This document shows, one piece after another, positions 1-7,623 of a stretch of DNA of 13,115 bases; the stretch's first letter is position 1; every line of letters begins with the position of its first letter. The position numbers were made by a program, and so were the translations under genes. Source of the DNA: an uncultured Bdellovibrio sp. (GTDB taxonomy: Bacteria > Bdellovibrionota > Bdellovibrionia > Bdellovibrionales > Bdellovibrionaceae); NCBI GenBank assembly GCA_946480995.1, contig CAMLMF010000029.1, positions 1 through 13,115 on the forward strand. The letters are read 5' to 3'. The notes beneath the pieces were generated by a model. That model ran no database searches and was not told the origin of the DNA. It worked only from the letters and a program-made list of their open reading frames with translations.

Positions 1-105
1 CCGTGTCCCCGAAGATCCCGTCAGATCATAAGTCACCCGGGCTTGCGCAACAGACGTTAGCGCAAGAGTTGCAAGAATGACCAGGCTTACGAAACTTTTT
101 TGCAT
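1..105 (-). CDS. Secreted protein, N-terminal fragment (cut by window edge)
   Basis: Reading down from an ATG at 105, 35 codons stay open to the window edge. The visible residues form a classic Sec signal peptide: a short start with Lys3, a hydrophobic core at about residues 5-18, and a probable signal peptidase I site after Ala20-Gln21-Ala22. The mature part begins RVTYDLTGSSGTR. No Cys follows the site, so it is not a lipoprotein. The ATG lies 8 bases after the stop codon of the ferritin-like gene, and an in-frame TAA six codons before the ATG leaves it as the only likely start, although no clear Shine-Dalgarno is seen. It is probably the next gene of the same transcript. Too little is visible to assign a function; export to the periplasm or outer membrane is an inference from the signal peptide. 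Confidence 0.7.
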   Translation of the reverse strand, partial: MQKSFVSLVILATLALTSVAQARVTYDLTGSSGTR

Positions 106-113
106 AATTAGAT

Positions 114-545
114 TTAGTGATTAGTGTCGAGCATTTTTACGACTTCTTCGATATGCTCGGTTTCTAATTTGATCATGCCGCGGATCATTTCTTCCAAAGC
201 GACGTCATCGTCACAATGCTTTAAAACTTCGCGGTACTTCGCCAAAGCAGCTTGTTCGAAGTCCAAGCTTTCTTTCAAGATATCTAAAACCTTATGGGTT
301 TTAGTTTCTGGCACTTGAGAAACTTTCAATGAAGGATGGCCTCCGAAAGCCGTGATCTTTTCCCCGATCAGTGAGGCATGCTGATAGCCCTCATTGGCTT
401 GCTCGTGGAACCACTTCACAATCGGAATTCGGTTCGGCCCCTTGATCATCAAAGCATAGTGCAAATAGCGCACAACCCCCGAGATTTCCATCTCGATGAT
501 TTCATTTAAGAGGGCCACTACTTTTTTATTTTCTTTGCCTGGCAT
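114..545 (-). CDS. Ferritin-like / bacterioferritin-type four-helix protein
   Basis: This 143-residue protein has the length and helical pattern of a ferritin-like four-helix bundle. Likely diiron ligands are spread over the four helices: Glu18 or Glu20, Glu52 with His56 (E-x3-H), Glu97 in LDFEQAA, and Glu128 with His131 (ETEH). Family members store iron or detoxify it with O2 or peroxide in the cytoplasm. The region around residue 52 where E. coli bacterioferritin has its haem-binding Met carries no Met, so haem binding is doubtful. At 143 residues it is slightly shorter than E. coli Bfr (158). The start is supported by GGAG seven bases before the ATG. It follows pilR by 25 bases in the same direction, so it probably shares the transcript, although an iron protein has no obvious role in pilus assembly. 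A Dps-like or rubrerythrin-like role cannot be excluded. Confidence 0.82.
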   Translation of the reverse strand: MPGKENKKVVALLNEIIEMEISGVVRYLHYALMIKGPNRIPIVKWFHEQANEGYQHASLIGEKITAFGGHPSLKVSQVPETKTHKVLDILKESLDFEQAALAKYREVLKHCDDDVALEEMIRGMIKLETEHIEEVVKMLDTNH

Positions 546-570
546 AAAGTGTCTCCGTTGTCGTGGGCTG

Positions 571-1977
571 TTATTCGTCGTCTAATTCGTCGTCACCGAC
601 GACACCCAGATTGTATTTTTCAATGCGATAACGCATAGATCGGAACGAGATATGAAGTAATTTTGCGGCGCGCTTTTTAACGCCACCGGCAGCATGGATC
701 GCCTTGACCAAAAGTTCTTTTTCGATCTGACCCATGACCTTATCTAAATCAACGCCATCATCTCCGATTTCGATTTCGTTAGACGACGCCATTTTTCTGC
801 CTGAAGAGGTATTCACCATCGGTGGCAAAGATTCTGGCAAGATCGTCGCGCCCCCTTCAAGGGCCACCGTGCGCTCAATTAAATTTTCAAGCTCACGCAC
901 GTTTCCTGGATAATCGTATTTTTTCAAAATATCCATGGCCTCAGTGCTGATGCCACCGATATTTTTATTTAAGCGTTCGTTGTATTTTTTTAAGAAGTGA
1001 CCTGCAAGCAATGGAATATCGTCACGACGTTCACGCAAGCTCGGTGTCTTAATATTGATAACATTTAAACGATAGAACAAATCTTGACGGAACCCGCCTT
1101 TTTGCACCATCTCTTCAAGGTTACGGTTTGTTGCAGCGATAATACGCACTTCAACTTTATTGTCATCCGTCGCACCCACACGACGAATCACACGCTCTTG
1201 AATGGCACGAAGAAGTTTTACTTGAATTGTTAACGGCAACTCACCGACTTCATCTAGGAATAAAGTTCCACCGTCAGCCACTTCAAACAAACCGGCCTTA
1301 TCAGCCACAGCACCTGTGAAGGAGCCTTTTTTATGACCGAACATTTCTGATTCCATCAAGTTTTCAGGAATCGCACCACAGTTGACAGTAACAAACGGAC
1401 GGTCTTTCAACGGACCGTTATAGTGAATCGCTTTAGCAACGACCTCTTTACCCGTTCCTGACTCTCCCGTGATAAGTACGTTCGTTGGAGTTTGCGACAC
1501 GCGTTTGACCATGTCATAGATCGCGTGCATCGCCGTTGAATTTCCCACCATGTTTTGGAAGGAGTATTCTTTGACCAATTCTTTTTTAAGAGATCTATTT
1601 TCAACTTCTAAATTGCGCGAACGAAGAGCGTTGTGGATATTTAAACGAACTTCATCGATTTTAAATGGCTTCGTTAAATAGTCATAGGCGCCGGTTTTCA
1701 TCGCTTCAACAGCGGTCTCTGTTGTTCCGAAAGCGGTGATTAGCATGAACACAGTGTCTGGATAAGACTCTTTCACATGCTTTAAAAGCTCAATCCCCGT
1801 CACGTGCGGCATTTGCAAGTCTGAGATAATCATATCGAAAGTTTTTTTAGTCAGAAGGTCCTTAGCTTTTTGGCCATCCTCAGCCAAAGTCACTTCATAG
1901 CCTTCTTTTTTCAGCATGATCTCTAAAAACTCGCGAATTGATTCTTCGTCATCGACAACTAGAATTCTCGACTTCAT
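571..1977 (-). CDS. pilR: PilR, sigma-54-dependent response regulator of type IV pili
   Basis: This 468-residue NtrC-type activator is phosphorylated by its partner kinase and then remodels sigma-54 RNA polymerase, classically at the pilin promoter. The receiver domain (about 1-120) has the acidic pair Asp9/Asp10, phospho-acceptor Asp53, Thr81 and Lys103. The AAA+ domain (about 143-375) has Walker A GESGTGKE at 171-178, a sigma-54 contact loop GSFTGA at 218-223, Walker B with Asp242-Glu243, and FRQDLFYRLN at 296-305. A Fis-type helix-turn-helix lies at about 424-455. The loop is GSFTGA instead of the commonest GAFTGA, a form I recall from PilR proteins. The tail is acidic (GDDELDDE). The start has GGGAG seven bases upstream. 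It lies 37 bases after pilS, which makes the PilS-PilR pairing firm. Its target promoter is not visible here. Confidence 0.92.
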   Translation of the reverse strand: MKSRILVVDDEESIREFLEIMLKKEGYEVTLAEDGQKAKDLLTKKTFDMIISDLQMPHVTGIELLKHVKESYPDTVFMLITAFGTTETAVEAMKTGAYDYLTKPFKIDEVRLNIHNALRSRNLEVENRSLKKELVKEYSFQNMVGNSTAMHAIYDMVKRVSQTPTNVLITGESGTGKEVVAKAIHYNGPLKDRPFVTVNCGAIPENLMESEMFGHKKGSFTGAVADKAGLFEVADGGTLFLDEVGELPLTIQVKLLRAIQERVIRRVGATDDNKVEVRIIAATNRNLEEMVQKGGFRQDLFYRLNVINIKTPSLRERRDDIPLLAGHFLKKYNERLNKNIGGISTEAMDILKKYDYPGNVRELENLIERTVALEGGATILPESLPPMVNTSSGRKMASSNEIEIGDDGVDLDKVMGQIEKELLVKAIHAAGGVKKRAAKLLHISFRSMRYRIEKYNLGVVGDDELDDE

Positions 1978-2014
1978 TATTACGCTCCCACGTCCTGTGT
2001 TATAAAATATTCTC

Positions 2015-3586
2015 TCAATTTGCTCTTGGGAAAGTCAAAGTAAACTCTGTCCCAACACCGACTTCACTCTCGACAAAAATTCTTGCTCCGTGCCCCTCAA
2101 GAATTTTATGAGTCACAGCTAGACCAAGGCCTGTGCCTTTGGGTTTGGTGGTATGAAAGGGCTCAAACATTTTCTTTTTTGTCGCCTCACTCATTCCGGA
2201 TCCCGCATCGCGAATACGCACTTCGATGTCTTTGTCTGTCACCAAAGCTTTCACCGTGATCACGGGCTCTTTGGCTTCGTTCATAGCTTGATAAGAATTT
2301 ATTATTATGTTCAAGAACGCTTGCTTCAACTTATCCCGACGGCCCAAAATATTTAAGCCCTGAGGGTATTCACGCACTTGCACGATCCCCTCGCGCACTT
2401 GTTTGTTGAGCTGCATAGAATCTAAGACTTCATTTATTAACGAAGATAAATCCACAGGGTCTGTCGGTGGTGTTTCTGGGCGCGCATAATCCAGAAATTC
2501 GGTGATAAGATTATTTAAACGATCAATTTCACGCAAAACGATCTTCATCAATTTGCGATCATCATCGTTTGTCACCGTTTGCGTCAGCATTTCAATACTG
2601 CCACTGATCCCAGCCAATGGATTGCGAATTTCATGGGCAATCCCGGCCGCCAAACCACCGACTGCGGCAAGTTTTTCATTCTGACGAGCATTGTATTCAA
2701 GCTGTCTGATTTTAGTTAAGTCATCAAACAAAGCGATCGACAACTGGGCTTGCAGTTCCGGGCTGTAAATCTTTGAAACCGTCATGCCTAAAATTTTCGC
2801 TTCAGAACCGTACGTGTACTTTAAGTCGCCTTTAAATAAGGATTGAGCCTGACGAACCTCTGGAAACATCTGCAACCAGTTTTTGCTAGTAATGTCATCT
2901 GCGCCCAGGATTTCTGCCGCCGCTGAATTAGCCGTAACAACGGCTCCGTCCTCTGTAAAGGACACCATTCCCGTTGGGATATTTTGCAAAAGCACCTGAT
3001 TCAGTTCTTGCGCTGAACGTAAATTCAAGTCAGATTTTTTAAGTTCACTGCCGACACTTTGCAATTGTTCACTAAGGTAACCCGCAAGACCCGCCACCGA
3101 GAAAAAGGCGATATTATTTAAAGCTAAAAGAAAGAAAAAATTCAAAGCCTTCATCTCTGGCGAAAACATTGCCGCAACAGAAAAGAAGATACTTGTGAAA
3201 AGTGCTAAGGTTAAAGCACCGATTCCACGACACGCAATCCCTGCCAACAGAATATTTACCAGATGCAGAAATAAAAAAAGTGACTGATTAATGCCTGAAT
3301 AATAAATCAATAAAGAAATCGCGATGGCGTCAAAGACAAAGCCTGCAAACAACAACAATGGGCGTTTTACGACCTCATCCCACCACGCAAACCACAACAC
3401 ATGCAACGTCAAAGCAACCGTCAGAATTCCGTAAATAGGCCCTAAGATGGACCAATTAACAAAGCCCTCTTGCGCGATACTTGAGATCACGCTGATTAGC
3501 AAAACCAAAACCAAAAGACTGACGCGAGCAAACTCAACCATCAGTCCTTGGGATTTATTATTTTGAATGGCTAAGCTCAAACGCAT
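2015..3586 (-). CDS. pilS: PilS, membrane sensor histidine kinase
   Basis: This 523-residue kinase senses pilin or surface state in other bacteria and phosphorylates PilR. The N-terminal region up to about residue 172 is a bundle of about six hydrophobic membrane segments. A short linker leads to a PAS-like domain at about 195-290. The dimerisation domain holds the phospho-acceptor His318 in GIAHEIRNPL, and the catalytic ATPase domain has an N box near 426-434, G1 DAGSGM at 460-465 and G2 GTGLGL at 484-489. All catalytic motifs are intact. Its ATG touches the TAG of pilC with no gap, so translation is probably coupled. The Shine-Dalgarno for this ATG is weak. A second in-frame ATG at 3541 (Met16) has AAGGA only three bases upstream and would give 508 residues before the first membrane segment, so the exact start is uncertain. 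Confidence 0.9.
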   Translation of the reverse strand: MRLSLAIQNNKSQGLMVEFARVSLLVLVLLISVISSIAQEGFVNWSILGPIYGILTVALTLHVLWFAWWDEVVKRPLLLFAGFVFDAIAISLLIYYSGINQSLFLFLHLVNILLAGIACRGIGALTLALFTSIFFSVAAMFSPEMKALNFFFLLALNNIAFFSVAGLAGYLSEQLQSVGSELKKSDLNLRSAQELNQVLLQNIPTGMVSFTEDGAVVTANSAAAEILGADDITSKNWLQMFPEVRQAQSLFKGDLKYTYGSEAKILGMTVSKIYSPELQAQLSIALFDDLTKIRQLEYNARQNEKLAAVGGLAAGIAHEIRNPLAGISGSIEMLTQTVTNDDDRKLMKIVLREIDRLNNLITEFLDYARPETPPTDPVDLSSLINEVLDSMQLNKQVREGIVQVREYPQGLNILGRRDKLKQAFLNIIINSYQAMNEAKEPVITVKALVTDKDIEVRIRDAGSGMSEATKKKMFEPFHTTKPKGTGLGLAVTHKILEGHGARIFVESEVGVGTEFTLTFPRAN

Positions 3587-4807
3587 CTATTGAACCACAT
3601 CCGCCATGTTAAAGATTGGAAGATACATTGCAATAACAAGAACCGCGATAATGCCACCAAGAACAACCATTAGCAGAGGCTCTAAAAGAGACGTCATGGC
3701 TTTCACGGCAGTTTCCACTTCATCTTCATAGAAGTCGGCAATTTTACCCAACATAATATCCAAGGTTCCTGACTGCTCCCCGATTGAAATCATCTGCACC
3801 ACCATGTCTGGAAATGCTTTTTCTTTACTTAACGGAGAAGCAAACGTGCGTCCTTGGGTGACGGATTCTTTACAACGCAAAAGGGATTGCTCAATAACGA
3901 TATTGCCAGACGTCTTTGCCGAAATTTCAATCGCAGAAATCAATCCGACACCTGAGCCCAGCAGTGTAGACAAAGTACGGGTTAAACGCGCAATCGCGGA
4001 CTTCTGGATAACTTCACCAAAAATAGGCGCTTTCATTACGAAGCGATCAAAGGTGTCTTTACCTGAATCTGTTTTTAGCCATTGAATAAAAGCGATAGGC
4101 CCCAGAATTGCGACAGACAAATATAACAGCCAGTGGTTGACCAAAGAGTTACTAAGATTCACCACCATTTGTGTCAAAGCCGGTGGCTCTTTACCTGCAG
4201 AAGTAAAGAATTCCATAAATTTTGGAATAATAAAAACCAGAATGCCGGTAATTACGACAAAGGCCACCGCAATAATTACCGCTGGATACACCATCGCACC
4301 CTTGACTTGAGATTTTAATTTTTCTGATTTTTCCATGTAAATCGCCAAGCGCTGCAAGATACCATCAAGAATACCGGCCTCTTCACCTGCCTGAATCATA
4401 TTCACATAAAGTTTATCGAAAACAGTTGGCACCTGGGCCATCGAGTCCGCCAAGCGACGTCCACTTTCAATGGAAGACTTCACTTGAGCTGACGCTTCCT
4501 TCAACAAACCAGGACGCAAACCTTCAGAAAGAATTTTCAATGAATCCACCACCGGAATACCGGCGTTGATTAACGTTGCAAACTGACGAGTAAAGACCTG
4601 CAAGTCCTTGCCGTTTACGCGCGCCGCGAATAGAGAAGTATTTTTACCAACGCCGGGGCGTGCACCACCACCGGTTTGCACGAGTCGCACTGGCAATAGT
4701 TGCTGAGCTCTTAAACGAATGATCGCCTCTTGCTGATGGGCCGCTTCAATTTCACCTTGTACAAGTTGTCCAGAGGCATTCTTTGCCTGATATTGAAACT
4801 TTGCCAT
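3587..4807 (-). CDS. pilC: PilC, type IV pilus inner-membrane platform protein
   Basis: The 406-residue protein is a standard-length member of the PilC/GspF family, the membrane platform on which PilB and PilT act during pilus growth and retraction. Two repeated GspF cytoplasmic domains are seen, at about 70-195 and 272-397, each carrying the family signature (GEEAG at 141-145 and GEQSG at 343-347). Membrane segments are at about 173-195, 224-243 and 374-396. The start has AGGA about seven bases upstream, placed inside the end of the preceding pilT-like gene; the spacer between the two genes is one base. It is followed without any gap by pilS. Nothing looks truncated. A general secretion GspF role is less likely because of the pilS-pilR neighbours. 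Confidence 0.95.
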   Translation of the reverse strand: MAKFQYQAKNASGQLVQGEIEAAHQQEAIIRLRAQQLLPVRLVQTGGGARPGVGKNTSLFAARVNGKDLQVFTRQFATLINAGIPVVDSLKILSEGLRPGLLKEASAQVKSSIESGRRLADSMAQVPTVFDKLYVNMIQAGEEAGILDGILQRLAIYMEKSEKLKSQVKGAMVYPAVIIAVAFVVITGILVFIIPKFMEFFTSAGKEPPALTQMVVNLSNSLVNHWLLYLSVAILGPIAFIQWLKTDSGKDTFDRFVMKAPIFGEVIQKSAIARLTRTLSTLLGSGVGLISAIEISAKTSGNIVIEQSLLRCKESVTQGRTFASPLSKEKAFPDMVVQMISIGEQSGTLDIMLGKIADFYEDEVETAVKAMTSLLEPLLMVVLGGIIAVLVIAMYLPIFNMADVVQ

Positions 4808-4808
4808 C

Positions 4809-5852
4809 TTAGATTCCTACCTTTTTTAAAAGCTGATCTAAGCTGTCTGGATCCCGTGACACCTCAAAAGCTGTTTTGATATCCAAACGGCGACGAATCA
4901 AGTGTTGTAACAAAGATTGATTCAACGTCAAAATGCCTGAATTTTCAGGAGACGTGGCCATCAAACCTTCCAAAGATTTCATATCTTCCATTTCAATCAG
5001 ATCCCGCACTTGGGGCTTCATCAGTAGCACTTCATGCGCAAAAATACGTTCACCCGCACTGCTCGGAACTGGGTACTGACCTGCAACCAGACTTAAAACT
5101 TCTGCCAAGCGTGGCGCGCCGTGATCTCCGAAAGACTCTCCTAAAACGGATAAGCAACGACGAAGAGCATTTAAAACTGAAGGTGCCTTCATCGAGTAAA
5201 TAACAAACTTACCGCGTTCTGCTAAAGCCAAGGCTTCAAGCACCGTGGCTTCGTCGCCGTAACCTTCAAAGACCACCATGTCCACGCCACTTAAAAGACT
5301 TTCTTTTTCTTTTTCACTGGTGAACTCGCCGTTGTGATAAAGGTAACAAGCCTTCACCTCGCGCACTTGCGGAAACGCCTTGCGCGACAGAACTGCGCCA
5401 ACAAAAGATTTTTCTTCACTTAATTTTTGTAAAATGCGGTGCAAAGCCCAAGCTTGGCCAGATTCCCCTGAGCCCGCTAAAAGAACTAAGCCCTTCATGC
5501 GTAAGCACGCTTCCAACAAAGACGGCGGCATTTGCACTTCTTGACGACCGCCATCGAGGTCCATATCTAAGAGGGCCTTCATGGTTGAACCTTGCTGAAA
5601 GAACGAAAACCCCACGCGAAGACTATTGAACGAGGTCTCGCCCATCACCACGCCCTTGGAATCCAAAGCGGCCTGCTGCTGATTATTCAACAGACTTTGT
5701 TGCAAAAGATTCCACTCTGTCACCAACGCAGGCGAACTTCTTAAGCTTTCCCATCCAGAAAGCAAGCGCACACGCGGCTCACTGCCCACGACAAATAAAA
5801 ACTCTTCGGCTTTTTTCGCTTTTGCTTGTAACAGAAGTTCCGTCAAACTCAT
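4809..5852 (-). CDS. pilT: PilT-family protein lacking ATPase motifs (probable pseudo-ATPase)
   Basis: The length (347 residues) and overall order match the PilT retraction ATPase, including the N-terminal domain up to about 105 and the C-terminal PQVRDLIEMEDMKSL (280-294), which resembles the AIRNLIRE retraction motif. The nucleotide site is not conserved. At the P-loop position, residues 127-134 read GSGESGQA, with Gln133 replacing the Walker Lys and Ala134 the Ser/Thr. Where PilT has its Asp box (IEDP), residues 154-160 read VLSRKAF. Around the Walker B (190-200) the acidic residue is out of register (FEGYGD instead of VGEMRD), and the His box (about 216-223) has FVIYSMKA in place of LHTN. 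The reading frame is intact, so this is not a pseudogene. The ATG overlaps the pilB TAA by one base (TAATG), with AAGGA six bases before it. I infer a structural or regulatory partner of the PilB/PilC motor, not an active retraction motor. Confidence 0.83.
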   Translation of the reverse strand: MSLTELLLQAKAKKAEEFLFVVGSEPRVRLLSGWESLRSSPALVTEWNLLQQSLLNNQQQAALDSKGVVMGETSFNSLRVGFSFFQQGSTMKALLDMDLDGGRQEVQMPPSLLEACLRMKGLVLLAGSGESGQAWALHRILQKLSEEKSFVGAVLSRKAFPQVREVKACYLYHNGEFTSEKEKESLLSGVDMVVFEGYGDEATVLEALALAERGKFVIYSMKAPSVLNALRRCLSVLGESFGDHGAPRLAEVLSLVAGQYPVPSSAGERIFAHEVLLMKPQVRDLIEMEDMKSLEGLMATSPENSGILTLNQSLLQHLIRRRLDIKTAFEVSRDPDSLDQLLKKVGI

Positions 5853-7555
5853 TATGTGTCCTTCACTGATGCGTTCAGTACTTCTTCAATGGTGGTAATA
5901 CCCGCTTTTAATTTTAACAAAGCACTGCGCCGCAAAGTGCGCATGCCTTGTTCGCGTGCAAGATAGCGTAACTGTCCGGTAGAAGCCCCTTTTAGTACGG
6001 CCTCTTTCATTTTTTCGTTCATTAACATCAATTCGTAAATCGCGGCACGTCCCTTGATCCCCGTATTATTGCAGTTAGAACAACCCCGGCCGCGGAAGAT
6101 TTTGTATTCACCGACGTCATTCGGTGCGACACCCAAATTAATTAAAGTCTGTGCTGGCACTTCAATCGGAGACTTACAAGATTCACAAATCTTTCCGACC
6201 AAACGCTGCGCCACAATTAAATTTACAGTGGATGTAATAATATACGGTGCCACGCCCATTTCCGTCAGACGAATCACCGTCGACGGGGCATCATTCGTAT
6301 GCAGGGTACTTACAACCAAGTGACCTGTTGAGGCCGCTTTGAAAGCAATCTCTGCCGTTTCAAGGTCGCGAATCTCCCCCACCATGACAATGTCAGGGTC
6401 TTGACGTAGGAAAGATCTTAGGGCGGCAGCAAAAGTCAGATCAATATCAGGATTCATGTTCACCTGATTGATACCTTCTAAGTTGAACTCCACCGGATCT
6501 TCGGCTGTTGATATATTCACATCTGATTGATTCAATTCTGACAGGGCTGAATAAATCGTCGTCGTCTTACCAGACCCCGTCGGACCTGTGATCAAAACCA
6601 TGCCCTGGGGTACTTGAATATTGGCTTTAAATATCTTTAAGTCGTCGGCTTCAAAACCCAACTTGGTCATATCCAACTGCAAATTAGATTGATCGAGCAA
6701 ACGCAGAACAACTTTTTCGCCCCACAAAGTCGGCATGACACTGACACGAAAGTCCATCTCTTTACCTTTGATGGTACGAACTTTCAAACGACCATCTTGG
6801 GGGCGGCGTTTTTCGGCAATGTCGAGCTTTGACATAATTTTAATACGCGAGGCAATAGCTGCAGCAGTTCCCGAAGGAGGTGCCGTCGCTTCGACCAAGT
6901 TTCCGTCAATACGGAAACGAATGCGATAGCGTTTTTCATAGGGCTCAAAGTGAATATCGGAAACTTTTTTTCGAATCGCATCACCTAAGATCGAGTTCAC
7001 GAACTTGACGATCGGAGCATCGTCCACAGACCCGTCTTGGTCGATGATTTCAGCAGCATTGTTACTCATGCTGAAGTCTTCGTCCAAGGCATCCACACTC
7101 ATCGTGTTCAATGTCTTGGTGTTGATTGTGCCGCCGTAATATTTTTCAATTGCCGAAACGATCGCGCCTTCGGTTCCGACCACGGCCTGGATACGACAAC
7201 GCGTAATAAAGCGCAGGTCTTCTTTGACCATAATATTAGAGGGGTCGGCAAAGGCGACAACCAAAGTTGTTCCCGCTTTTTGGAGCGGAACAAGGGTGTT
7301 CTTTTCGCAAACATCGCGCGGGATCAAAGTAATAACACTATGGTCGATCTCAAATGTATTCACCTCAACGCCAGGAACGGCGTAGTGTTTTTCCAAAGCA
7401 CGCAGAATTTGCACGTCTTTTAAATAACCCATTTGCACGATAGCACTGGTTAATTTCAGACCCGTCTTTTTGTGTTCTTCAACAGCAGACGCAAATTGAT
7501 CCGGCTTAAGCAAACCTTGCTTGACTAATATTTCACCAACTTTGAGCGAAGACAT
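5852..7555 (-). CDS. pilB: PilB, type IV pilus extension ATPase
   Basis: This cytoplasmic hexameric ATPase drives pilus extension. An N-terminal MshEN/GspE_N-like domain (about 5-140) precedes the ATPase core. In the 567-residue form, Walker A GPTGSGKTTT is at 324-333, the Asp box AEDPVE at 351-356, Walker B DPDIVMVGEIRD at 386-397 and the His box LHTND at 418-422. A zinc-binding tetracysteine is formed by Cys457, Cys460, Cys492 and Cys495. All motifs are intact, in contrast to the following pilT-like gene. I choose the ATG at 7555 because AGGGGAG lies five bases upstream and the protein then begins MSSLKVGEILVKQGLL, as family members do. An in-frame ATG at 7594 adds 13 polar residues but has no good ribosome site. 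The stop codon overlaps the next gene by one base. Confidence 0.95.
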   Translation of the reverse strand: MSSLKVGEILVKQGLLKPDQFASAVEEHKKTGLKLTSAIVQMGYLKDVQILRALEKHYAVPGVEVNTFEIDHSVITLIPRDVCEKNTLVPLQKAGTTLVVAFADPSNIMVKEDLRFITRCRIQAVVGTEGAIVSAIEKYYGGTINTKTLNTMSVDALDEDFSMSNNAAEIIDQDGSVDDAPIVKFVNSILGDAIRKKVSDIHFEPYEKRYRIRFRIDGNLVEATAPPSGTAAAIASRIKIMSKLDIAEKRRPQDGRLKVRTIKGKEMDFRVSVMPTLWGEKVVLRLLDQSNLQLDMTKLGFEADDLKIFKANIQVPQGMVLITGPTGSGKTTTIYSALSELNQSDVNISTAEDPVEFNLEGINQVNMNPDIDLTFAAALRSFLRQDPDIVMVGEIRDLETAEIAFKAASTGHLVVSTLHTNDAPSTVIRLTEMGVAPYIITSTVNLIVAQRLVGKICESCKSPIEVPAQTLINLGVAPNDVGEYKIFRGRGCSNCNNTGIKGRAAIYELMLMNEKMKEAVLKGASTGQLRYLAREQGMRTLRRSALLKLKAGITTIEEVLNASVKDT

Positions 7556-7560
7556 TGTGG

Positions 7561-7567
7561 CTCCCCT
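7561..7567 (-). promoter_or_regulatory. Strong ribosome binding site deciding the pilB start
   Basis: On the minus strand AGGGGAG sits five bases before the ATG at 7555. It is a strong Shine-Dalgarno match and favours this ATG over the in-frame ATG at 7594, which has only a poorly placed AGG upstream. Confidence 0.8.
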
Positions 7568-7623
7568 AGACTTCACTTTACTCGAGGGTGCCATTTTTTG
7601 TAACTGGGCCTAAGAATAGTTTT

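Noticed and set aside
4809..5852. PilT-like gene as a decaying pseudogene
   Set aside because: The frame is intact over full family length, the ribosome site is good and the junctions are tight; the losses are confined to catalytic motifs, which fits a retained non-catalytic role better than decay.
7575..7592. TGGCAC before pilB as a sigma-54 -24 element
   Set aside because: The GC of the -12 element is absent at the required spacing (TA is found there), so it is only a half match.
7556..7594. Longer pilB start at 7594
   Set aside because: It adds 13 polar residues not typical of the family and has no good ribosome site, whereas AGGGGAG sits five bases before the ATG at 7555.
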